Positions 45,638 through 56,600 of a DNA stretch of 64,000 nt are shown in pieces. How positions within the stretch are numbered: position 1 is the first letter of the stretch; every line of letters starts with the position of its first letter. The stretch comes from Prostheceraeus crozeri. Lineage: Eukaryota; Platyhelminthes; Polycladida; Euryleptidae. The stretch spans positions 496,001 through 560,000 of the forward strand of contig CAJQUW010011508.1 in assembly GCA_907163375.1 (NCBI GenBank). Reading direction: 5' to 3'. The notes below the pieces were generated by a model. The model was given only the letters and a program-made list of their open reading frames with translations. It searched no databases and was not told where the DNA came from. A program made the translations under genes and the position numbers.

Positions 45638-46320
45638 ATGTGAAAAAACAAAAAATGTTGTCTCTCCTCAAAAATTATTCCAGTGTGCAGTTATGCTAAA
45701 AACGCAGATCTTATGCGTCAGACGTTTCGCGAACCAGCCGCTTTATCATTGGCAAAAATCTATTACAGATTTTACAGAGCGAGATTATAAAGATCTGCTA
45801 AAATCATGATACCAGTTCGTGACGACGGTTTAGAGTCGGCTTCAATTGTCCAATTAATTGCTGTTTATTGGTTTATTTGTCATTTCTGTTCTAATAGTTA
45901 CATAGGTAGATCTTCACGCCCATTTCGTTTGAGATTTGATCAACATTGCAGCAGAAGTATCAAGAATGGAGACATAGCAAGTGGCCTGCCTGATCACTGC
46001 TTGAAATGTACCGCGAACTGTATTGAAGACTTTGACGTCAGCATATTGTGAACTTAGGATTGCCCTGTCAAAATCAGTATCAGCGAACCACAATTAATTG
46101 GACAATTGAAGCTGGCTCTAAACCGTCGTCACGAACTGGCATCATGGTCTTAGCAAATCTTTATATGAACTCGCTCTGTCAAATTTGTTATAGATTTTTG
46201 CCATTGATAAAGCGGCTGGTACGCGAAACGTCTGGTACATAAGATCTGCGCTTTTAACATACTAGCATATTGGAATAATTTTTACGGAGAGACAATCAAT
46301 ATTTTTTGTTTTTTCACATT
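45638..46320 (+). mobile_element. Penelope-like element fragment between long inverted arms
   Basis: Arms 45,638-45,860 and 46,091-46,320 are reverse complements of about 225 bp with scattered differences. Between them lies a GIY-YIG endonuclease fragment. The right arm continues the coding sense of the GIY-YIG region, while the left arm is an inverted copy of it. Such inverted terminal parts are known for Penelope-like elements. The reverse transcriptase is absent. Confidence 0.75.
45861..46051 (+). pseudogene. GIY-YIG endonuclease fragment (Penelope type)
   Basis: The frame reads VYWFICHFCSNSYIGRSSRP, then FRLRFDQHCSRSI and LPDHCLKC. It matches the GIY-YIG core as found in Penelope-like elements (V-Y-x-I-x-C-x-x-C-x-x-x-Y-I-G-x-T/S-x-R-x-x-x-x-R-x-x-x-H), including the Cys pair and the Arg. 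It ends with TGA at 46,049-46,051; similar sequence continues in another frame into the right arm. Confidence 0.75.
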
Positions 46321-49300
46321 AATTAGATGCCGCAATTCTATCTGTTCGGGTTTTCTTCAGGTACGATAGTTCAGGTTAGTCCTGTATCAAGTCTTCAATA
46401 TCTCTCATAATTGAATCCTAGCTTTGCATAAGACTTGTAGGGCTCATACAATTATAACGTCATTTGCTGATATTATGAGGATTCGCTCCATATGCAACAA
46501 TTGTATTTTCTCCTTGCGTGGTCATCTCCTCTGTGCTGTCCATGCTCACTCTCCGTGGACCGTCATCTGTGTCGCTGTGTTCTCAGATGTGGAATAACTT
46601 AGCATACAATATTCTACTTTGCCTTCTTTTTTTAAAGGAAAAGTAAGCTACTTATAACAATAGACATACAAATTAATAGAAAGCTAGAAAAATATAAATA
46701 ACTTTCACATGATTTTATATACTGAGGATCAATTTAGGTCATTAGGCATAAAAGTTGTTGATAATGGCTGCTATATATTGTAAAGAAAAACTTTTCATCC
46801 ATCTTGAGATTCAAGACATAGAACATCGAAAGAAATTGCACATTACGAGAAGCAACATCGGTGGACTGTAACTTATCTATTAAATTTGATAAGGAAGTAC
46901 ACATAATGGCAATTTCCTGTGTGGTTGTTTTCTCTATCCGATTGTCTGTTGTAGTTGATGACGGGTTAGTTAGTGTACCTTCGACCTGCTTAATAGTATT
47001 CGAGTAGAGTGCGACTCATCCAAACTTTTGTTTAAAGTTAATGACTGTCACTGCGCCCGTAGAGTACTTCTTCTCCATAGAGACTGCTTTTATCGCCTTA
47101 TTTTACCTTTTTCTCATTTCTTTCCTTAAAAGAAGTTCGAATTAATTTTCAGAAGTTCAGCTCAAGAAAGACATTAATTCTTCAAGCGTGAAATAGTATA
47201 AAAGCTAACACATGTTTATGATCTGATTGATTTCTGGAATGTGAAACTGAATATATTCTTCACTTCATTGTAATAGCTTGTATAGAATCTACTTCTTACC
47301 TTTCAAAGTGACTTAGTGGATTCGTTAATGAAGGATAATCGTATCATAATGCAGTATTCTTGGAATTTCTGCCTTGATGGAACGGAGACTTGAAGAATCC
47401 TTATTACTTACGTACTGAAAGGAAGACGGATGACGAGCCATTGTATTGAATGCCGATTACTATAACACTGGAAAATTACTAAACAGCATTGTTGATTAAA
47501 AAACACGAGCCAAATGCAATTAGGCAAAGCAACGTCTCGTAAATTTAAAAATGAATTTTTAATCACACTTAATTGAATTTTTATATTTCAATTAATTGAG
47601 GCTTCATTGTCGAAACTGTCATCATTTTAGAAAATTCACAGGTGTCCACTTTTGGAGACCATTAAGAGAAGGCGACTGTGTCTATCCATAGCGCGCCAAT
47701 AAGACCAAAAAGCTGTTGCGCTCACTCCTTCCTCCTTCAATCCTGAGAATGATGGCGTAGGTAATTTGCCAGCCTGGCCATTATTTCAAATAATTAACCG
47801 CACTGCGATTTGCGCTGCCACTGCGTACGACTTCTTAAGTATTTACATCTACTTCCGTGTTGGAAGGTTTCTACGGAGGTTGCGTTTTAGATTCTTGCAT
47901 ATCTAATATTTGTGAAATTTGCTGATATACAAATATGAATTTTATGAGTAGAAAGATGTCCTCAGACATGAACAAATTCAGCAAGAAAATTCCTTGACCA
48001 ACAATGGCTCGTCGGTGCGGCTCGGAATGGCCCAACCTAGCTTGAAATATCTAGAATGGCTGAACAAGCTGAAGGACTGCATAACAGGCTACTCTGCGCT
48101 TATTTATCTTGGTTTTGTCGTGCGGCTGATTATCATAAAGATTGCCAGGCGAACTGACACTCTGCAATCTTCATGATTATCTTTATGCATATGTAATTTT
48201 TATGTATATGATTTGAAAATATGACATTTTGATCAGTCATCACGATCAGTGGTTCGGCTTACTCTACCTAATCAGTGGCTGTAGGGCATGATTGAACCAA
48301 CAATCTCGGAGTTTATGTTGAAGTGATTGTCAATAATCGGTGATGATGGGTAATCGCGCATTCTGGCTATCTGCAGAGTACGACATCTGCAACTGTAACA
48401 TTGAATATAATTGAAATATCTTGCTTATCTGTTTTCACATTGTTTTCTTTACTACTTTGTGCTTTTTATTTTATTGGCTTTTTTATTATTTTATTTTCAT
48501 CATCTATTGCTCTTTTTCGGCATGTTCTTCACGTGAGTCCAAAAGTACGGACTATGATGGATTGTCTATGTCACACTGCATCATCTTACTTTCTAGAAGT
48601 CCATGGCTTAGTAGATTCGCGATGCTGAGGAAAGGTATTTTTCATCCTTATGAAAATTAATCAATATCTTGGGAATACGTTCCGAATGACAGTTCACGCA
48701 AACATCCTTAAATCAGTTAGTAGACACTGATTTGCATTGATTTACTCCTTAATGTCAATTCAATCGGGAGACCGTTTTTATCATTTTCAGATAGTGGTAA
48801 ATGATGTAAATGACGGTTTTTGCCTATCACATTGTACAGGTGTGTATGTCCGCGTTTCATATGTTTATCTTGTTTACTTCAATTTCTCGGAATTTCTAGT
48901 TATTCATGGAAAGTTGACAGCGAAAATGAAAACGTTGCAGCAGATGTTTTACTGCGGACATTTATTATGCTCGCATATTTAAGCTCATGAGAAACGTGGC
49001 AGAAAAATAGACACCTGAAGATTTATTTGCATGTCTACATTGAATGTAGACCTGAAGTAAATCCAATAGAGCGCGAAGAATTTAAACATTTAGGTTATCA
49101 TATCCATCTCTCCTTGATGACTGTATACTTTATAACTAAGGTTGACAAATTGAAAAAAGTGTGCCACTTAAAGGTGCTGTAGAAAGTTAATGTTACTTGT
49201 GTATTTGCGCGAGGACTTGGATATACAAAATTCATGCCCATAAAACTCACCATTGCAATTATTATTAATAATAGTATCTTTATTGGCAGACGTTTGCCTG

Positions 49301-49501
49301 CAGTACTCGCAGCACAGTGTACATCACAAAAGATGATGCAGCAGATCGAATGAAATGAAAATATTTGAAAGTTATCTGCAAGCTCAAACAAAAGAATTGA
49401 CCAATCATGTCGTCCTTTCCATCGGAAATGCAATCATAGTCTGCATATGCTTTCAATGTATGCGCACTGAAGTATTTATCAATGGATCAGTGTACCGAAT
49501 A
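46321..49501. other. No recognisable gene
   Basis: Over 3 kb with short frames only. The hydrophobic frame at 48,401-48,660 could look like a membrane protein but has no start context, domain or neighbour to support it. Confidence 0.5.
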
Positions 49502-51076
49502 TACAGGGTGAGGCATAATTCTGGAGACATAGGGAATATACTCTGAATCTGACATTCATTATTGTCAATGAGAATCTCTCCATTTTTACGCAAATTTGAT
49601 GCACTATACAAATTTCTATGACGAATTCATTTATTAATCATTTATAACTACAAGTCAATTTCAGCCATACATATAATTCAAATATTCAGCTATACAGGTA
49701 CCTATGCAAGATATTGATTAAAAAACTATTCAACTTCAAGAAAGACGTCACTTATTCAAGTACTCGACATTTAAAGCATCCCTTCATTACCATAGAGCTT
49801 TACGACGCAGTTATGGCATTGTCGAAAGAAGAATCATTGATGTCGTTTTGCACGCCGCTATGGGGAGCTACCGAGCAATAGCAGATGATTTCAATCGTCG
49901 ACATCCCGAACGACCACCAACTACACGTAGAGCCGTTGGAAAACTGATATGTAAATTTAAGGAAACTGGAAGTGTCGAAGACCGTGAGAGAAGTGGGAGA
50001 CGTTCCTCTGTGACAGATGAAGCGTAATTGATCTCTATTTTTAGCTGCGGCTTCCAAAAGTCCTCACAAAAGCTCTCGTCGTCTATCACAAGAACATGGA
50101 CTTAGCCAGCGCCATGTTCTTGAAATTTTGCATGCCTTCAAATGGTATCCGTACAAGGTGCAGATGCTACATCTTAGTGAAGATGACCCCGACCGACAGA
50201 CGGGTGGAGTTTTGTAATTGGGATTTACAGCGCATGGAAGAATCTTCGATGATTCTCTTCACCGACTAAGCCAATTTTTATGTTAACGGTGAAATAAATC
50301 ATAAAAAATTGGAGTGATTCGAATCCAAATTGGACTTATCCGTCAAAGATTCAAGGAGGTGGTAAAATAATTGTGTGGTGCGGTCTTTGGGGTACCAGAA
50401 TAGTTGGGCCTTTCTTTGTCAAAGAAAGTATGACTTCGGAAGTCTACCTACAAATTCTCCAAGAGGAAATTATACCATCACAACTAAATGTTGACGGAGA
50501 ATTTCCGGAATTCTTCCAGCAGGACCTCACTATGGAATATCTGTCAGATCTTGATTGGACCAGCAGTTCCCAAATCGGTGGATAGGAAGACATTGACCTG
50601 TTGAGTGGCCACCTCGTTCACCCGACTTGTCACCTCTCGACTTTTACTTGTGGGGTCATCTCAAATTCTTAGTGCATGCTAAGAAGATCATGGATCTGGA
50701 TCATTTGCAAGAAAGAATATCTGCTTGTGCCTGCATTTCGTCGGATGTTATGAGTCGTGTTCGTATTGACTGGAAAAATCGTCTCCTGCTGTGTGTACAA
50801 CAGAGCGGCTCCCACATAGAACACATAATGTGACTAGCCTTTCTTTTCCTTGTCTTGTTGAATACTAATTCATATTAAAATAAATAGTTTTCATCTTATT
50901 CTAGATCCAAGTGGAAGCTTATGCAATTCAACTATGAGTTCGTAGCAACTTTTTTTGCAAAGTAAAATGCTTATTGCAAGTATCTACCCAATTCAGAAGT
51001 GATAAATTAGGTTAACCATCACAGTAATGTGCAAAATGCAACTTTTCCTATGTCTCCAAAATTACGTCTCACCCTG
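49502..51076 (+). mobile_element. Tc1/mariner-superfamily transposon with both terminal repeats
   Basis: The element is 49,504-51,076 (1,573 bp). Its ends CAGGGTGAGGCATAATTCTG and, read inward from the right, CAGGGTGAGACGTAATTTTG match at 26 of the first 29 bases. TA precedes the left end; CA follows the right end where TA is expected, so the duplication has decayed. The transposase inside is broken by stops and frameshifts. Confidence 0.9.
49740..50830 (+). pseudogene. Tc1/mariner-superfamily transposase (degenerate)
   Basis: Across several frames the order of domains is complete. An N-terminal helix-turn-helix region (SYRAIADDFNRRHPERPP, then GKLICKFKETGSVEDRERSG) lies at about 49,860-50,026. 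The catalytic part follows with FTD (about 50,257), IVWCGLWG, FFQQD (about 50,511) and WPPRSPDLSPLDFYLWG (about 50,607-50,656). These are the three acidic blocks of the family. It is inactive, with several stops between blocks. Confidence 0.85.
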
Positions 51077-52587
51077 CAGTTTTAGAACATTTTCTGCGAA
51101 CATCTTTTTTTAAAAAACATGTATTTGGACATAAATTCGTTTGACATCAGAGTTACAGCTATTTTCATGTTAGTTTTAACATGAAATTTCTTAACTCTGA
51201 ATTTAAACATCGGTTCTCGTATTTTTCGTTGTCTGGTTATGTGGCAGCATTTATGTTACATCAAAGAAAATGATTGCCTACTTTCATGTACGATATCTCT
51301 TAACGTTCCATTATCATGAATTGGTGCTACTTTTCACATTTTGACGGATCAAATTTTGACAGATGCATTGGAGTCATACGGGAATTTACTACATAAAACC
51401 AGCTATGGCCCTGACTGCGCGATATTACTATGTGTCACCTAACTATGCAATGAGTGTTTCAGTGTTCTAGTAGTTATTGCGGCAATTCAAGCTTTATGTG
51501 TATTTAAGTTATTCGGGATTGTTCTTACCAAAGGTAGCACTTGCTGGTAGTAGACGAAAAGCTTCGTGCTTGTGCATGATTTAATGGCATTATTTTATAT
51601 TTATAAATTCTCAAAAGGGGAATGATTCTTCAAAGACTGTTAAATTATATAATGGTATAGAATGATGCCCACAGACTTGAAAAATTCAAGCACTAGACAC
51701 CTTGGCAGCCATATGGACACTGAATTTCGTCCTACAAGGATTCGTCAGTGTGGTCTCGGAAAGGTCCTACTAATGCTTATGATATCCTGAATGACTAAAC
51801 AATCTGAGTACACTACAGCCTGTTCTGTATTTATTTACCCTGACTTTCCCATGTAACCGATAGTTAAAAAATGCTACAGAGTGCCAGATAGCCATACGAC
51901 TGTGAAAAGCAAAAGAGTCAGTAAGCTATAAATTCTACAGAGAAGTTCATGAAGCTTTTGTACATCTTCCAATGACTCTGTTTTATAACTACTAAGTTAA
52001 CAATTGTCAATCTTAAATGATCGACATTTACTGAATCTTTCTTGTTCTAAAAATGAAGACAGCTTCCTGTGCTTCACAAATTGTGGTCAGCAAGATGGTT
52101 ACTTGCGCGCTTATAGGATGCTTTCACTTCTTCAAATTTTCATTTTTCTTCACTTATAGTCTGAGTCCATCATAATCCTAAATAAAATTTTCTCATTAAA
52201 AAATCGATTTTTTTCAGTTTCTCCATTCTTGATCGTCATGAAACCTTAACGCGTGTAGTCTCCCTCTTGATGAATTGAACAGTGTTTTTCCAGTTGCTTC
52301 ATTTTATAAAACTGTTAATCCTCTCACTAGAATCACTAACAACTGTCTGCCTTACGCCTGATTTGTGTATATGATAAAATGGAATAATTGGAAAGCCTTT
52401 TATGTGATTAAGAAATGCTGACAATTCTCCGACGGACCATACAACAGAAGGGACGAAGTTCTTTTAATAGAAATCAAAATATGATGATGTATCTGAAGGG
52501 TTTTGAACAGGACGACGATACAATACTCAAATTAGCAAACGTAGACTTTCAAAAAAGCTCTAACGGGACGGTGATTTTAGTTTGTAG
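51077..52587. other. No recognisable gene
   Basis: No frame of note. It would include the 3' flank of the GPCR gene; no clear AATAAA is evident near 52,550 on the minus strand. Confidence 0.5.
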
Positions 52588-54135
52588 TCATTGATATTGA
52601 GGGATAGGTGTCGCCTTCATGTGTATGTTAGTATTAAATCGTTTCAAGGGAATTCGACGTTTACTCATATGAGTTGAAACTTGTTCATTTGGTGCCGCAT
52701 TTGTTGAAGAAGTCAATGGAAATTGCTCACCAATGCTAAAACTATCACAACTGTCTTGTTGAGTCCCTGCGCAATTGCTGAAGATGGTTGATTCGCCGTC
52801 CATTTCATCCAAAGCTATGGAATCATTAATTCCGGTCCCTAAGAAACTGCAGTCACCGTCTACATGTTTGTGATGATGACGATAATGCTGAGCTCGTCGT
52901 GACGTTTGGGTCCTATAAAGGTCATGTGAATACTGTCCACTCCTTCGTCGACATCGACAGCAAAGCCAGCGAAGAATGGCACGCTTGTACTCTCGGTGCA
53001 TGAAGATGTAGAAGAAGGGATTAAGAAAGGCGTTCATGTAGTTCATAATCCAGAAAAGGATGTAGATAGGGTCTGTTTTCCGGACTGATGTCCTTTTAGC
53101 AGCTATCATGTTTTCGATGATGTGCCATGGAAGATTGGCCAATAGGAATGAGACGATCACGCATGTTACAATTCGGAAAGACTTGAGTAGCCGGTTTCGA
53201 AGCGTGGATCGACGAAGCCCGCCTGTCACATTTAGTGGGCTGTGTAGCCTTTTCAATGAGATTCCTCTTTGAGTCATTGGCTTTGGAGATGAGGGTCGGA
53301 CAGGTGATGAGGGCATTCCCGAAGGAGATGGGACCAGTAGCTGTCCTACTTGACTGTCCGGTGTCCTTCGAGTGAGGAGAGTTCCTCGCAAAGCATTCGC
53401 AACTCCACGATGCTTATTCCTTCGCCTACTGTCCATGCGAATTTGAGAAGATGACTGGAGTATTCGGAAGACTACGGCAGAATAGAAAAATATCAGCAAT
53501 ACAATAGGAATATAGAGTGCAATGGAACGTTGGACGATGCCCATCGCAAAGTTGCTGTATAGTGGATGACCACATCTACCAGGCGCTTCTTTCTCTCGGA
53601 AATCTGTGATATTAGCCCACACTGGGAACATGCCGATGTTACGAACAGTGGTGAGAATCCATAACGCCAAGCAAAGGCGAATTTGATTCGCACGATGCAT
53701 CCACCGCTTGTGAAGGAAAACGAAATTGGTGGCTAGGAAGCGGTCAAAGGCTACAGTAGTCACAGATACCATAGATACATTGGTTGAAATATAGTCGAGA
53801 GTAATCCATACGTCACAAGTCCATGGAGGAAGCGGCCAGCCACCGCACAGCGTTTTTAGGAGGTATCCAGGTAGGGGAATAATACCAATAATTATGTCTG
53901 AGAATACCATGAGTCCAACGATGAGTATGTGACCTGGAACTCGCTGAACAGCACGATTTGTGACAAAGAGTATAAATAAAAGGGTGTTGATGGATGTGAT
54001 GAAGGCGCTCAAAACACCTCCCAATGTTCCGTATAGATAGCGCTCCCGTGTAGAATATAGACTGAAGAAAGCGCATGAGAATGGAGTGGACTGATTGTCA
54101 TCTCGGCTGTCGTTCTTCTCAACTCCAAGAGACAT
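52588..54135 (-). CDS. Class A GPCR, muscarinic/aminergic-like, intronless
   Basis: An intact 515-codon frame from ATG at 54,135. Seven hydrophobic segments lie at about residues 36-59, 68-92, 104-137, 152-173, 204-226, 318-341 and 354-380. Conserved class A positions are present: Asn50, Asp80, Cys107 with Cys188 in loop 2, Asp114 (amine-binding position 3.32), Asp131-Arg132-Phe133 (DRY variant), Trp159, Pro210 and Tyr218, and NPFFY at 372-376. LDYISTNVS resembles muscarinic receptors most. The CWxP switch of helix 6 is ANLP here, so the usual tryptophan is Asn334, with a Trp three residues later. Loop 3 is long (about 228-315) and Ser/Pro-rich, and the tail has a CCRCRRR palmitoylation-type motif. 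The ligand is unknown; a monoamine or acetylcholine is a reasonable guess. Confidence 0.93.
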   Translation of the reverse strand: MSLGVEKNDSRDDNQSTPFSCAFFSLYSTRERYLYGTLGGVLSAFITSINTLLFILFVTNRAVQRVPGHILIVGLMVFSDIIIGIIPLPGYLLKTLCGGWPLPPWTCDVWITLDYISTNVSMVSVTTVAFDRFLATNFVFLHKRWMHRANQIRLCLALWILTTVRNIGMFPVWANITDFREKEAPGRCGHPLYSNFAMGIVQRSIALYIPIVLLIFFYSAVVFRILQSSSQIRMDSRRRNKHRGVANALRGTLLTRRTPDSQVGQLLVPSPSGMPSSPVRPSSPKPMTQRGISLKRLHSPLNVTGGLRRSTLRNRLLKSFRIVTCVIVSFLLANLPWHIIENMIAAKRTSVRKTDPIYILFWIMNYMNAFLNPFFYIFMHREYKRAILRWLCCRCRRRSGQYSHDLYRTQTSRRAQHYRHHHKHVDGDCSFLGTGINDSIALDEMDGESTIFSNCAGTQQDSCDSFSIGEQFPLTSSTNAAPNEQVSTHMSKRRIPLKRFNTNIHMKATPIPQYQ

Positions 54136-56199
54136 GATGAACGAAAATAATGCTGTGCTCGCCGATAGAAAAAGAGATGAAGCAGAGCATCAACTCTGTA
54201 TGGATAGGTTGCCGCTCTCAGCACAACTGAGATAGGTTTAACTATTTCAGTGAGTCTGAGCTCCTCCCTGATTGGTTCTGTGTTTAACCTTTGTTTTGCA
54301 ACATGGAGAACGGTAAATGTTATTGAAAATTAGAAGTATCGTGATACAATTAATTTTATCTTGCTACTAGGGACATGTTTTGAAAAAAAATTGCACTGTA
54401 TAGTGATTCTACTATCCGGTAACCGGACATCTGAAACCGGATAGTTTAATGAGGAGTTAACGGCTACTGGACTGTGAGAAATGTTTGAATTGATTACCCG
54501 TTAGCTTGAAACCGTCAAGTCGGTTTCATTGCTTCAACTAATTTTTCTATGTGATTTCGATGATATCTTACATGTGATGCCCTCAATAAGATGTCCCATA
54601 ATTTTCACGCATTTGTTTGTAATTGATGCATTTTATAATGATTATGGTAACCCAAGTATGCCTTATAACTTTGTGAGTTGAAATTAATTACTTTATACTT
54701 CCTTAAAAATATCAAAAAATTATGTTTACATAGTTGACCAGTTTGCGAGTCAGGCGATGCATATCACGGGTAAGTTAACAGAGTATCTGACTCGACGTAA
54801 TTTGTTGGTCAAGGTAAAGATTAAAAGATAAAACTCGTACAGCGTAGCGAGCCTTCGGCGTACAGTGCCTTTTTCCGATCGATGGTCAAATGGCCAAAAA
54901 TGCTTGTTAGCCGATAAACACAGTAACAGATCATGTCTATTTAAAACAAAAGTAAGTGATATCCTTATACATTTCTCTGCTTTTTCTCAACTATTTATGG
55001 AAGCTATCATATCACATTGTGTTTTGCCAGCATCACAAATATACTTTTCGAAACTGGCAATAAATGGTGACATTTTCTCAACTAATAGAATGCAAATAAT
55101 TGACAATACGTAATACGAATACAAAATTTGTATATCCGTTTTTTGGACACCTGATGTAACACATACCCCTTTTTCATTTCATCAATAGTTCAAATTCGAT
55201 GCATAAATCACTTGATGAATACATTTGTTTAAACAGCATAATAGACAAGTTTTGAGTAAGTGAAATATGAAGTCAAGCTGCTGAATTTATAAGTGTTGAT
55301 TAAATTCAAGCATGGTACAAAAATATCATCATATTTGCATGCTATCGTTTGATGATTTTGTAGTATCTATGATGACTATTCCTCGCTACATGCCCGTAAT
55401 ATGAAATCTAAAGCTATGCTGATTGGTTTCACAGCCTGCTATTGCGGTCTAAAACAGTGCTTATACAGTAGATAGCAAAGGCATTGCGCATCATTTTGAA
55501 CTCCATAAGGCTTCACAAATAAGCGTGGAATTCTTCGTGAATACGTGTGGAACGTTAAAACTCCCTCTAAACACTGCCAAAGATATGTGTTACTTTCCTG
55601 AGGTGACCGGACTTGGAGAATATTTAGATGGACTTATTGATTTGCCTTGTTATTCGTTCGTGATCCAGCTTTTGACGGGGCCATTGCATGAATTGCGCCA
55701 AGCTGTTCACTGTCTCTCTTTAGATTCACAGCCCAAATGAATACTAATTGTACGTTGACATGACTTAGAAAAGATGCTGTTATTGGAATTACAATAGACT
55801 ATGGTGAGCCACGCTTCGTAGCCCACCCGGAAGCCCGCACTCCAAAACCATCGCCGATAGGGAAGCCCAATGTTCCAACAAATCGAGCGACATGTTTTAT
55901 AGCCACTCGAGTGCCACTCCTACATTCCTTCCTAATCCACACCTGATTTCCTAAAGCGCAATTGGTCGGCTGTAGCTGTGATGCGCACTGTACGGTGCCG
56001 TATTTAGACTGAGGAATTAGGGATTAGACAGATTCATATAGATCAGAGATCTATGCTATTGTGCTCTCTAAGTCTAGAGAGGACAACAGATAACTAGGAT
56101 GGCACCAATTTGGACTCTTGACAGCGGGTCTACTTCAGAGCTATCTGCCTTATTTTGAGATGGCTTCTAATGCAAATGCCGCATGACCTAAATTTTTTG
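54136..56199. other. GPCR upstream region, no other gene
   Basis: Contains the short hairpin CTATCCGGT/ACCGGATAG (54,412-54,420 and 54,436-54,444) upstream of the GPCR. Frames at 54,865-55,113 and 55,525-55,740 have no recognisable domain. A GC-rich stretch at 55,800-55,990 may belong to a repeat. Confidence 0.5.
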
Positions 56200-56600
56200 T
56201 TTGGCCCGTTGTATCAGAGTGGGAAAACGTACACGAACTTGTTTTCATGCAAGACGGAGCGCCACCACACTTCGCGCGTACTTGGTTGGACGACCATTTT
56301 CCTCGAAGATGGCTAGGAAGAAGAGGACCACATGAGTGGCCAGCTCGGAGTCCAGACCTTACGCCGTGTGACTTTTTCCTTTGGGGCTGGGCAAAAGAGC
56401 AGGCCACGAGCAATGAAGTGCAGGAGCAAGAACGAATACTGGAGGTTTTAACCGACGTTCCTCTGGATTTCTTGCAGGAGTCAGTGGATTCCATTCCAGT
56501 TCTTTGGGCAAGTAGATCAGCAGTTCCGGTACACATATTGAATATTGACTATCTGAACATATTATATGATATTTTGTATTGGTTAATATATCACTAATGG
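56200..56600 (+). pseudogene. Tc1/mariner-superfamily transposase fragment (C-terminal)
   Basis: The frame open through 56,247-56,597 reads FMQDGAPPHFARTWLDDHFP, then RWLGRRGPHEWPARSPDL and CDFFLWGW. These are the second and third catalytic blocks of the superfamily. The DNA-binding half is missing. The reading frame differs in sequence from the 30.9-kb and 49.5-kb elements, so it is another family. Confidence 0.85.

Noticed and set aside
48401..48660. Short hydrophobic frames resembling a membrane protein
   Set aside because: Two overlapping frames in T-rich sequence; hydrophobicity is expected from base composition.
54009..54224. 71-residue minus-strand frame overlapping the GPCR start
   Set aside because: It is in another frame of the same coding sequence and has no recognisable domain.
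54412..54444. Hairpin upstream of the GPCR as an operator-like site
   Set aside because: A 9-bp stem is a common chance event, and no further copies or factor-binding motif support it.
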